Shown here piece by piece: positions 1 through 6,527 of a stretch of DNA of 10,240 nucleotides. Source of the stretch: Hyphomicrobiales bacterium (GTDB lineage: Bacteria; Pseudomonadota; Alphaproteobacteria; Rhizobiales; Aestuariivirgaceae); assembly GCA_027051995.1 (NCBI GenBank), contig JALUFY010000273.1:1-10240 (forward strand). The letters run 5' to 3'. Position numbers and translations under genes: made by a program. Every line of letters begins with the position of its first letter. The stretch's first letter is position 1. The notes beneath the pieces were generated by a model that was given only the letters and a program-made list of their open reading frames with translations, did not search any database and was not told the DNA's origin.

Positions 1-1604
1 GTGCTCTCGCCATGATCTATCAGGATGACGCTGATCTTTTCCTGGCGCAAGCGGGCCAGTGTTTGCAGCAGGGCGCGTTCTCCCTCGGCGTCCAGATTGG
101 AGTTCGGCTCGTCGAGAATGACGAGCGCCGGAGCGCCGTAGAGCGCGCGCGCCAGGGCGATGCGCTGGCGCTGCCCGGCGGAGAGAAAGGCGCCGCCGGG
201 GCCGACTGGCGCGTCATAACCGCCGATCTGCTTGATGAGCTCATGAGCGCCCGCGCGCCGCGCCGCCTTCAGAACGTCTTCGTCTTTCGCATCGGGATCA
301 AGACGCGAAATATTGTCTCTGACCGTGCCTTCCAGAAGTTCGACATCCTGAGGCAGATAGCCGGTGAGCCGCCCCAGAACCTCGCGCGGCCAGAGGCGGT
401 AATCGGCTCCGTCAAGGGATATGCTCCCGTGCATGGGGGGCCAAACGCCCGCCAAGGCGCGCGCCAGCATGGTCTTGCCCGATCCGTTGGCGCCGCGGAT
501 GACCATCAGCGCGCCGGCGGGCAGCCTGAAGCTGATGTTGCGCAGCCAGGGTTTCCTTGCGCCCGGCGGAGCGACATGCAATTCATCGACGCTCAGATTT
601 CCTGCCGGATGAGGCTCGGGAATGGTGCGGGGATCGGGTGTTCCGGCATGCGCCTTGAGGGCCGCGTCCACCTTGGCGCGGGCCATCCGGTAACGCTGCC
701 AGGAGCGCCAGTGGCCAATCGCCTGCTCGACAGGGTTCAGGGCGCGCCCGAGAATGATGGAGGCGGCGATCATGGTTCCGGCGTGGATCTCGCCGCGCAC
801 CACGAGCCAGGCGCCAAGCGCCAGGATGGAGGACTGGATGAGCAGCCTGAAAGCGCGGCTGGCCGCCGTCACCGTGCTGATGCGCTCGCGCGCCCGGGTC
901 TGAAAGAACAGTGCGTCGTCATGGCGCGCCCGCCAGCGGCCGCGCATGCGCGAGATCATGCCCAGGGCCTTGAGCGCTTCGGCGTTGCGCACGCTGGCGA
1001 AGAGCAGATTCCGGGCCTTTTCGGAGGCGGCGGCGCTTTGCCGCTGGGGCTTTCTGCTGATGAGATCATTGAAAAGGGCAAGGGCGAAAAGCGCCAGGGA
1101 GGCGAGAATGCCGAAGGCGAGAAAATCGGGATGAAGAAGATAGAGGAAAAACAGATAGACCGGCACCATGGGCGCATCATAGAGGATGGTTACGGCGGGG
1201 CCGGAGAGAAAGCCGGTCATGGTGTCGAGCTCCCCCATGGGAGCGGCGGCGGCGCTGGAGCCGCCGTTGCGCAGGGACGCGGCGATGATCACGTCGTATA
1301 ATCTCTCGCGCAGCTTCACGCCCGCCCAGGCCCCGGCGCGCGCCAGAATGCGCGCCCTTGTCATGTCGAGCAGACCCAGGGTGACGAAGAGAATGACGAC
1401 CAGGATGTAAAGCGCGGCGAGCGTGGAAATGCTGTTTGATGGCAGAACGCGGGCGTAGACCTGAAGCATGAACAGGGGGCCTGTCAGCATCAGGAGATTC
1501 ACGCACAGGCTGAACAGGGCCACCATGGCGAAGGCGGGCAGCTTTCTGCGCAGGATCTGCCTGGTGAGCAGGGGGGGCGAAGCCTTTTTCGGGGGAAGAT
1601 TCAT
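1..1604 (-). CDS. Type I secretion system permease/ATPase, PrtD family (3' end cut by window edge)
   Basis: Inner-membrane ABC exporter subunit that powers one-step secretion of C-terminally signalled proteins (RTX proteins, proteases) together with an HlyD-type adaptor and a TolC-type channel. The frame is open from an ATG at 1604 to the edge: 534 residues visible, against roughly 570-590 for the family, so only the tail is missing. Hydrophobic segments lie at about residues 22-46 and 58-79, with more near 140-185 and 255-285; there is no N-terminal C39 peptidase domain. The nucleotide-binding domain has Walker A GANGSGKT (371-378), a signature LSAGQRQR (from 474; the usual form is LSGGQ), Walker B ALVILDE (493-499), a D-loop SNLD and an H-loop histidine in ILIDH just before the edge. 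PrtD-like wording around Walker B (LDEPNSNLDAEGE) supports the subfamily. The start lacks a strong Shine-Dalgarno sequence, but the next Met (27) lies inside the first membrane segment. The RTX protein starting at 8751 is a candidate substrate. Confidence 0.95.
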   Translation of the reverse strand, partial: MNLPPKKASPPLLTRQILRRKLPAFAMVALFSLCVNLLMLTGPLFMLQVYARVLPSNSISTLAALYILVVILFVTLGLLDMTRARILARAGAWAGVKLRERLYDVIIAASLRNGGSSAAAAPMGELDTMTGFLSGPAVTILYDAPMVPVYLFFLYLLHPDFLAFGILASLALFALALFNDLISRKPQRQSAAASEKARNLLFASVRNAEALKALGMISRMRGRWRARHDDALFFQTRARERISTVTAASRAFRLLIQSSILALGAWLVVRGEIHAGTMIAASIILGRALNPVEQAIGHWRSWQRYRMARAKVDAALKAHAGTPDPRTIPEPHPAGNLSVDELHVAPPGARKPWLRNISFRLPAGALMVIRGANGSGKTMLARALAGVWPPMHGSISLDGADYRLWPREVLGRLTGYLPQDVELLEGTVRDNISRLDPDAKDEDVLKAARRAGAHELIKQIGGYDAPVGPGGAFLSAGQRQRIALARALYGAPALVILDEPNSNLDAEGERALLQTLARLRQEKISVILIDHGES

Positions 1605-1700
1605 GCCGTCGTCACGCCGTGATTGCCTGTCCGCTTCCGGCGGGCGGAGTGGTCTGGTGCGAGGATGCATCCGGCGTTTCCGCCGCCACCCGCTTGCGGC

Positions 1701-1725
1701 GCGTAACCGCGCCGGCCGGTTATGC
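1701..1725. repeat. Inverted repeat (9-bp arms, 7-bp loop) in the divergent region
   Basis: Arms GCGTAACCG (1701-1709) and CGGTTATGC (1717-1725) pair with a single G-T wobble around the loop CGCCGGC. No T-tract follows on either strand, so it does not look like an intrinsic terminator. Its place between divergent genes makes an operator possible, but a chance palindrome in GC-rich DNA cannot be excluded. Confidence 0.35.
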
Positions 1726-1775
1726 CTGCATCATTGTGACCATTACATCAATATCTTGCGGCGCGCCATTGAAAG

Positions 1776-1826
1776 TTGACGCATGTCCGGTTTTTCCTAT
1801 TGCGGCGTAATCTGCCGTGATATAAA
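1776..1826 (+). promoter_or_regulatory. Candidate promoter elements for the sqdB-like operon
   Basis: Two weak possibilities are visible. One pairs TTGACG (1776-1781) with TATTGC (1798-1803) at a 16-bp spacer. The other is an extended -10, TGATATAAA (1818-1826), with only a poor -35 (TTGCGG at 1800-1805). Either would leave a leader of about 140-165 nt before the ATG at 1975. Sequence match only. Confidence 0.3.
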
Positions 1827-1956
1827 CCGGCGCGGGGGAGCCGCGCGGGCGGGAAATTGCCGCAAGGCGCGGCCGGACAGACAGGCCGCCGGGCCTTCCG
1901 TTCCGGATGCGTCAACCGGGATGCGGCAGCGGGCGGCGGGGCGGAACGCCCAGGGC

Positions 1957-1964
1957 AGGGAGGA
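1957..1964 (+). promoter_or_regulatory. Ribosome binding site of the sqdB-like gene
   Basis: AGGGAGGA lies 10 nt before the ATG at 1975. It is a strong match to the Shine-Dalgarno sequence and fixes the start, which also places the GGDGFCG nucleotide-binding loop at residues 7-13 as expected for the family. Confidence 0.75.
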
Positions 1965-1974
1965 AGCAGGCTGA

Positions 1975-3177
1975 ATGAAAGTCATTGTTCTTGGCGGCGA
2001 CGGGTTTTGCGGCTGGCCCACGTCCCTGCATCTTTCGAACCTTGGTCATGACGTCATTATCGTGGACAATTTTTCCCGCCGGGCGATCGATATCGAACTT
2101 GGCGCGGATTCCCTGACGCCCATACGCCCCATGGCCACGCGCCTGAAAGCCTGGAAGGAAACGGCGGGGCGCAGCATGGGGTTCGTCAATCTGGACGTTT
2201 CCAGAGATTTCGCCGGGCTTGTGGAGCTTTTACGCCGTGAGCAGCCCGGCGCGGTGGTGCATTTCGCCGAACAGCGCGCCGCGCCCTATTCGATGAAATC
2301 CGCCAGGACGAAAAATTACACCATCCGCAACAATCTGTGCGGAACACACAACATTCTCAACGCCATCGTCGAAACCGGGCTGGATATTCATCTGATCCAT
2401 CTGGGCAGCATGGGCGTCTATGGATACGAAACAGCGGGCCTGCCTCTTCCGGAGGGGTATCAGACCATATACCTGAAAGATGAAGAAGGCGGCCTTCTGG
2501 AGCGCGAGATCATCTATCCGCCCAGGCCCGGCTCCATCTATCATCTGACCAAGACGCAGGATGCGCTGGCGTTTCAGTTCTACAACGGGAACGATGGCCT
2601 GCGCATCACGGATCTGCATCAGGGGATCGTGTGGGGCACGCAGACGGATCAGACAGTCCGCGACGAGCGTCTCATCAACCGTTTCGACTATGACGGCGAT
2701 TACGGAACGGTGCTCAACCGCTTCCTGATGCAGGCGGCCATTGGTTATCCGGTTACGGTGCATGGCACGGGCGGCCAGACGCGGGCCTTCATCCATATCC
2801 AAGATACGGTGAAATGCATCGAACTGGCGCTGGAGAATCCTCCGGCGGCGGGCGAGCCGGTGCATATTCTCAATCAGATGGCGGAATCGCGCCGTCTGCG
2901 CGATCTGGCGGAAATGATTTCGGAACGCATGGGCGCGCGGGTGGAGTTCGTGCCGAACCCGCGCAATGAAGCGGCCGAAAACGAACTTGTGGTGAAAAAC
3001 GAGAAGTTCCGCTCCCTCGGGTGGAAGCCCATCCTGCTTTCGGACAGGCTGCTGGAGGAAGTGGAGGAGATCGTGCGCAAATACAGGGAGCGCTGCGATG
3101 TTTCGTGCATTCCGTGCGAATCCCTGTGGACGCGCGGGCACAAGCCCGGAGCGCCGGAAAACGGCGGACTGTCCTGA
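1975..3177 (+). CDS. sqdB: UDP-sulfoquinovose synthase (SQD1/SqdB-like NAD-dependent enzyme)
   Basis: Predicted to convert UDP-glucose and sulfite to UDP-sulfoquinovose, the donor of the sulfonated sugar in sulfolipid and in some surface glycans; cytosolic, extended SDR fold with bound NAD. At 400 residues it has the usual length. Motifs recalled from plant SQD1 are present: GGDGFCG (7-13), DNFSRR (31-36), VVHFAEQRAAPYSM, the catalytic YHLTK (Tyr189, Lys193), DLHQGIVWG, RNRFDYD-like RLINRFDYD, GTVLNRF and GGQTRAFIHI. The TMG motif of SQD1 reads SMG here (Ser145), a conservative change at an active-site position. The C-terminal tail is longer and holds two cysteines (SCIPC). It is the first gene of a likely four-gene transcript; the next start is 35 nt on. 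No sqdC, sqdD or sqdX glycosyltransferase is visible, so whether the product goes to sulfolipid or to a glycan is open. A related SDR with a different sugar product is the main alternative, but the match is extensive. Confidence 0.9.
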   Translation: MKVIVLGGDGFCGWPTSLHLSNLGHDVIIVDNFSRRAIDIELGADSLTPIRPMATRLKAWKETAGRSMGFVNLDVSRDFAGLVELLRREQPGAVVHFAEQRAAPYSMKSARTKNYTIRNNLCGTHNILNAIVETGLDIHLIHLGSMGVYGYETAGLPLPEGYQTIYLKDEEGGLLEREIIYPPRPGSIYHLTKTQDALAFQFYNGNDGLRITDLHQGIVWGTQTDQTVRDERLINRFDYDGDYGTVLNRFLMQAAIGYPVTVHGTGGQTRAFIHIQDTVKCIELALENPPAAGEPVHILNQMAESRRLRDLAEMISERMGARVEFVPNPRNEAAENELVVKNEKFRSLGWKPILLSDRLLEEVEEIVRKYRERCDVSCIPCESLWTRGHKPGAPENGGLS

Positions 3178-3212
3178 GCGGCGGGCGGGCCGGGATTGAT
3201 CAGGACTGCGGC

Positions 3213-4187
3213 ATGGATGAAACGGCAATGGCTGAAGGGCGTTTGGGAAGGATTCTTATAACCGGCGGCGCGGGATTCATCGGCTCGAATCTGGTGCGCA
3301 GGCTTTCCGCCTCTGGCCTTGCCGGAGGCATCCGCGTGCTCGACAATGAAGTGCTGGGGTCACGCGAGGTGCTGGAAGGCACGGATGCGGAATTCATACA
3401 CGGGGATATCAGGGACCGGCGGATTCTGGACGCGGCGCTGAAGGGTGTGGACGCGGTGGTGCATCTGGCCGCGGATACGCGGGTTATCGATTCCATCGCC
3501 GATCCCCAGTTCAATTTCGACAACAATGTCACCGGCACCTTCAACCTCCTCATGGCCATGCGCGAGGCGGGGGCGCCGCGGCTTGTCAACGCCTCCACGG
3601 GAGGCGCCATCCTGGGCGAGGTTCCGCCGCCCGTTCACGAGGATATGGCGCCTGCGCCCACGTCTCCCTATGGCGCGGCGAAGCTGGCCGTGGAGGGGTA
3701 TTGCTCGGCCTTTTCCGCCTCCTATGGCATGCAGGCCGTCTCCTTGCGGTTTTCGAATGTCTACGGGCCGCTGTCCTTTCACAAGGGATCCGTGGTGGCC
3801 GCGTTCTTCCGCGCCATTCTGGCCGGAAAGCCGCTGATCATCTTCGGCGACGGCAGCCAGCAGCGCGACTATGTTCATATTGATGATCTTTGCGACGGCA
3901 TCATCGCCGGATTGACAAGCGCCAAAAGCGGCGCTTTCCAGCTGGGCACGGGCGTTCCCGTGACGCTGAACGAACTGGTGGAGGAGATGCGGGCGGCAGT
4001 GGGGCCGGAATACGCCGGTTTCGAGGTGATACATGAGGATTTCAGGCCCGGGGAAATCCGCAACACCTATTGCGATATTTCAAAGGCGAAACGGGAACTG
4101 GGATATTCTCCGCGTGTGGGGCTGAAGGAAGGGCTGAAGGAAACCTGGGCGTGGTTCATGCATGAAAGCAGGCGCGTGCGGGGGTGA
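3213..4187 (+). CDS. NAD-dependent sugar-nucleotide epimerase/dehydratase (UDP-glucose 4-epimerase-like)
   Basis: A 324-residue extended SDR, probably acting on a UDP-hexose in the cytosol. It shows the Rossmann loop GGAGFIGS (18-25), the HGDIRD adenine-pocket motif, VVHLAA, an active-site Ser/Thr in ASTGGA (Ser128, Thr129), the catalytic YGAAK (Tyr153, Lys157), RFSNVYGP, and the late FGDGSQQRDYVHIDD and RPGEIRNTYCD motifs typical of GalE-type and related epimerases. The exact substrate (Glc/Gal, GlcNAc/GalNAc or a uronate) cannot be read from this. I chose the ATG at 3213, preceded by AGGA at 7 nt, rather than upstream in-frame codons inside the sqdB-like gene; Met at 3228 is possible but has no ribosome site. 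It follows the sqdB-like gene by 35 nt. Together they suggest a shared supply of modified nucleotide sugars. Confidence 0.9.
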   Translation: MDETAMAEGRLGRILITGGAGFIGSNLVRRLSASGLAGGIRVLDNEVLGSREVLEGTDAEFIHGDIRDRRILDAALKGVDAVVHLAADTRVIDSIADPQFNFDNNVTGTFNLLMAMREAGAPRLVNASTGGAILGEVPPPVHEDMAPAPTSPYGAAKLAVEGYCSAFSASYGMQAVSLRFSNVYGPLSFHKGSVVAAFFRAILAGKPLIIFGDGSQQRDYVHIDDLCDGIIAGLTSAKSGAFQLGTGVPVTLNELVEEMRAAVGPEYAGFEVIHEDFRPGEIRNTYCDISKAKRELGYSPRVGLKEGLKETWAWFMHESRRVRG

Positions 4188-4217
4188 TCCGGCAGGCCCG
4201 GAAAACCTCGGCAGCGC

Positions 4218-4223
4218 GAGGAA
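4218..4223 (+). promoter_or_regulatory. Ribosome binding site that decides the start at 4232
   Basis: GAGGAA sits 8 nt before the ATG at 4232. An alternative GTG at 4184 overlaps the previous stop codon (GTGA) but has no comparable site. The paralogous protein on the minus strand also begins at the residue aligned with the ATG, which supports 4232. Confidence 0.6.
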
Positions 4224-4231
4224 ACAGGCCA

Positions 4232-5323
4232 ATGGCGTTGATCATCGACGATACGGTTCCCGGCACGACGCCCCCGGGCGGCCTGCGGTATGTGGCGGAG
4301 ATCGCCGGTTCGGCGCCGCTTGGCGGCAAATTCCTCGATGCCGGCGCCTTTTACGGGGCCGTCAGCCGCATCATGGCGCTGAATGCGCCGGAACCGGAAG
4401 CCATTTATGCCGTTGACACATGGGAGCCCGCCGGGTGGATCAGCCGCATGCGGGAAAAGCGCGGCATCACCATGCCTTTCAGCCAGGAGAGCTTCAGGCA
4501 GATGATGAAGGACGTTCCCTTCGTCACTCCCGTGCAGGGGCGCGCGGAAGAAGTGCTGAAGCGCTGGGAAAACGCTCTCGACATGATCTTTCTCGACACC
4601 AGAGCCGATAATCCGCATTTCGGCCAAGTGCTCGAAGCCGCCGTCAGGGCGCTTGCGCCGGATGGCGTTCTGTGCGGCGACAATTACACCATCCGTCATC
4701 CGGATACCGTTCATGACGTGGATGAACTGGCCGCGCGCTGGGGCAGGCCCGCAGAGGTGCGCGGGCGTGTCTGGGCGCTGAGAAAACCCCTCCGGCCGGG
4801 TGCGGCGCCGAAAGGCGTGGCGCCGCTGGCGGCCGGCGGAGACAAGCCGGGCGTCAGCGTTACCGCCGATTGCGATTTCATGTCTGTCACCGCGATGCCG
4901 CCGGAATGCTGGGCGGGCCAGCAGGGAAAGGCCGGAGTGCTGCGCGCCTTCAGGCTGGACTGGATCAACAAGCCGGAAGGCGTGGATGTCATCTACAGAT
5001 GCGCGGCGGCCGGCAGCGCATCGTCCGCCGCCGTGCGCGGCGGCGAATGGTGTTACGCCGGCGAATCCAGAAAGCCCATCATTTCCGTTTACATGGCGCT
5101 TGCCGGGGAAAGGGCGGGAGACTACCGGCTGACATTCCAGGCGGGGTTTTCGCGCGACGGGCGGGCGGCCTTCAGGGAAAAGATGAACAGCCGTTACACA
5201 CCGGGCGGCAAGTGGCTGAAATCACCTTCGCGGGGCGCGCCCATCAGCGCCCTGCGGGTCATTATCGAACCGGCGGTTCGACAGGCGGATTCCGGGCCGG
5301 CCGGGAAAGAGAGGGGCGGATAA
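4232..5323 (+). CDS. Methyltransferase-like protein with uncharacterised C-terminal domain (paralogue 1)
   Basis: A 363-residue protein in two parts. Residues 1 to about 188 resemble a class I SAM-dependent methyltransferase of the Methyltransf_24 type: a motif-I-like FLDAGAFYG (34-42), then YAVDTWEP with Asp62 where the SAM-ribose acidic residue is expected, then DMIFLD (117-122) and LAPDGVLCGDNY. Motif I lacks the usual E/D-x-G-x-x-G-x-S form, so SAM binding may be weak or lost. The first part ends in GRVWALRKPL (178-187). The remaining 175 residues look beta-rich and end in GAPISALRV plus a short polar tail; I do not recognise this domain. The same two-part layout occurs in the minus-strand gene at 6528-7601, clearly a paralogue. 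It lies third in the operon, 44 nt after the epimerase, and overlaps the next start by 1 nt (TAATG). A role in methylating a sugar or surface glycan is inference from context. If the GTG at 4184 is used, 16 residues are added. Confidence 0.75.
   Translation: MALIIDDTVPGTTPPGGLRYVAEIAGSAPLGGKFLDAGAFYGAVSRIMALNAPEPEAIYAVDTWEPAGWISRMREKRGITMPFSQESFRQMMKDVPFVTPVQGRAEEVLKRWENALDMIFLDTRADNPHFGQVLEAAVRALAPDGVLCGDNYTIRHPDTVHDVDELAARWGRPAEVRGRVWALRKPLRPGAAPKGVAPLAAGGDKPGVSVTADCDFMSVTAMPPECWAGQQGKAGVLRAFRLDWINKPEGVDVIYRCAAAGSASSAAVRGGEWCYAGESRKPIISVYMALAGERAGDYRLTFQAGFSRDGRAAFREKMNSRYTPGGKWLKSPSRGAPISALRVIIEPAVRQADSGPAGKERGG
5311..5316 (+). promoter_or_regulatory. Ribosome binding site of the exported barrel protein
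   Basis: GAGGGG lies 6 nt before the ATG at 5323, inside the last codons of the upstream gene. The stop and start share one base (TAATG), which suggests translational coupling. Confidence 0.6.
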
Positions 5324-6513
5324 TGAGACGCGCGCCGCAGATGCGGCAAGGCGGGCGGGCGTGGCTGCGCCGTATCATTCCGCCGGTTCTCGTGGCGATT
5401 GCGTGCCTGGCCGGTTTCGCGGCTGCGGAGGACGGGCGGAGCGGCTGTCCGCGCAGGCATGAAAACAGGCTGGCCTTCATGATGATTTCGGCCTGGCATC
5501 TTGCTCCCTACAGCGAGAGCTACCTGGATCACGCCCTGAGGGACATCGCGAAAGCAGGGGCGGCCGGCATCGTCTACGCCACCAGCGGGGAGCTGACCGA
5601 GTTTTTCGCGCGCAAGGGATTGTCCGTGGGTGAAACGGCCTACAACACGATGATATACAGGATGGCGGCGCGGCGCGGCGCGCGATTGTGGCTGCAGTTG
5701 CGCGTCTATGCCAACCGCGTGCCTGATCCGGCTTCCGGCAAACGGCGCAACTTCACCGCGCGCGAGATATTAAGAGACCGCGGCAAGAGGCAATCGTTCC
5801 TGCGCGAGGCGCGCAGGGAATTTTCGGCCTATAACCGGTTTTTCCGGGATGCCTGCCGCGTTATCCTGTTCGAAGAGGCGGGCATTTATCATTCGCCCGG
5901 CGGGGGCGGGCGTTTCTGGTCCTCCAGGGCGCGGCGGCTGAGGAAGCGGACAGTGCGGGCGGACAGAATGTTCGCCTCCCGGATGGCCCGGATGACGCGG
6001 CTTCTGAAACGGATGATCCTGCGCGTGAACCCGTCATGCAAGGTGGGGATACACCTTGGCCACTCGGCGTTTCTCGACCTGCCGGTGCTGACGGAATGGA
6101 TGCGCTGGCTGGAGCGCAAGGGGGCGCGGCCGGATTTCATTTTCTACGATTTCTATCTGAAATCGCAAAAGGACTTCGCCTCCTATGAGCGCAAGCTCTC
6201 GCGTCGAGCGGATTATGTGAAAAACGTGCTGAAGTTGCCTTTCCTGCATCTGGCGCAGCTGCACACCATGAACGCCTTTCAGCATGGCGGCGGGCTGACG
6301 CCATCGAAAGCGGAACTGGACGCCATCGCCGCGCTTGATGACAGGCTCTGCGTGGATGGCATGGGCTTCTACACGAAAAACGCCTTGCCGACGCAAAACC
6401 GGGAAAACGCCCCCCTGGCGCCGAACACGCGCGGGCAGGGCGCGGTTCTGGAAACATCGAAGGAACGGTGGGATTACGGGCTGCGCCTGCTGCGCCGGTT
6501 CCTGGGGCGATGA
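5323..6513 (+). CDS. Exported protein with probable (beta/alpha)8 barrel, glycoside hydrolase-like
   Basis: A 396-residue protein with a clear signal peptide: basic start, hydrophobic core from about residue 19 and likely cleavage after the Ala run near 35. The mature part shows eight evenly spaced hydrophobic strand-like segments separated by helices, as in a TIM barrel: LAFMMISAW (50-58), GIVYATS (82-88), RLWLQLRV (121-128), VILFEEAG (180-187), VGIHLGH (241-247), DFIFYDFY (271-278), FLHLAQLH (307-314) and VDGMGFYT (344-351). Acidic residues at strand ends (Glu184/Glu185, Asp276) and His244/His247 would suit a glycosidase active site, but I cannot assign a glycoside hydrolase family, and strand 7 lacks the Glu nucleophile of clan A enzymes. 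It is last in the operon with sugar-nucleotide genes, so a role on a surface or exported glycan is plausible. The start is the ATG overlapping the previous stop; the upstream open frame is a shadow. Confidence 0.75.
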   Translation: MRRAPQMRQGGRAWLRRIIPPVLVAIACLAGFAAAEDGRSGCPRRHENRLAFMMISAWHLAPYSESYLDHALRDIAKAGAAGIVYATSGELTEFFARKGLSVGETAYNTMIYRMAARRGARLWLQLRVYANRVPDPASGKRRNFTAREILRDRGKRQSFLREARREFSAYNRFFRDACRVILFEEAGIYHSPGGGGRFWSSRARRLRKRTVRADRMFASRMARMTRLLKRMILRVNPSCKVGIHLGHSAFLDLPVLTEWMRWLERKGARPDFIFYDFYLKSQKDFASYERKLSRRADYVKNVLKLPFLHLAQLHTMNAFQHGGGLTPSKAELDAIAALDDRLCVDGMGFYTKNALPTQNRENAPLAPNTRGQGAVLETSKERWDYGLRLLRRFLGR

Positions 6514-6527
6514 GAGAATCCGGATGC

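Larger units (their letters stand above)
1605..1974. other. Divergent intergenic region between the secretion ATPase and the sqdB-like operon
   Basis: This 370-bp gap separates two genes that are transcribed away from each other, so it should hold both promoters. A short open frame at 1783-1974 ends right against the next start codon, but it is rich in Arg, Ala and Gly, resembles no family I know and has no convincing ribosome binding site. I treat the stretch as non-coding. It holds an inverted repeat at 1701-1725 and promoter-like elements near 1776-1826, listed separately. I found no convincing minus-strand promoter for the ATPase gene. Confidence 0.7.

Noticed and set aside
12-1301. Plus-strand 429-residue open frame
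   Set aside because: It lies antisense to the secretion ATPase, whose frame carries all the ABC motifs. Its own translation is rich in Gly, Ala and Arg and shows no family motif; it is a product of GC-rich codon bias.
1783-1974. Small 63-residue open frame just before the sqdB-like gene
   Set aside because: It abuts the next start, which could suggest coupling. But its composition is unlike real proteins, no ribosome site precedes it, and it overlaps the region expected to hold the promoter.
2230-3228. Minus-strand 332-residue open frame
   Set aside because: Antisense shadow of the sqdB-like gene, with low-complexity His/Arg-rich translation and no recognisable domain.
3360-4034. Minus-strand 224-residue open frame
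   Set aside because: Lies wholly opposite the epimerase gene, which has strong SDR motifs in the plus frame.
4870-5322. Upstream extension of the exported barrel gene
   Set aside because: The open frame continues 5' through the C-terminal coding region of paralogue 1, but the translation is Arg/Gly-rich. The ATG at 5323 has a ribosome site and starts a proper signal peptide.
5323-5430. Lipoprotein signal on the barrel protein (Cys in the hydrophobic segment)
   Set aside because: The residues before the Cys (V-A-I-A) do not fit a lipobox, which needs Leu or a similar residue at -3. An ordinary signal peptide with cleavage after the later Ala run fits better.
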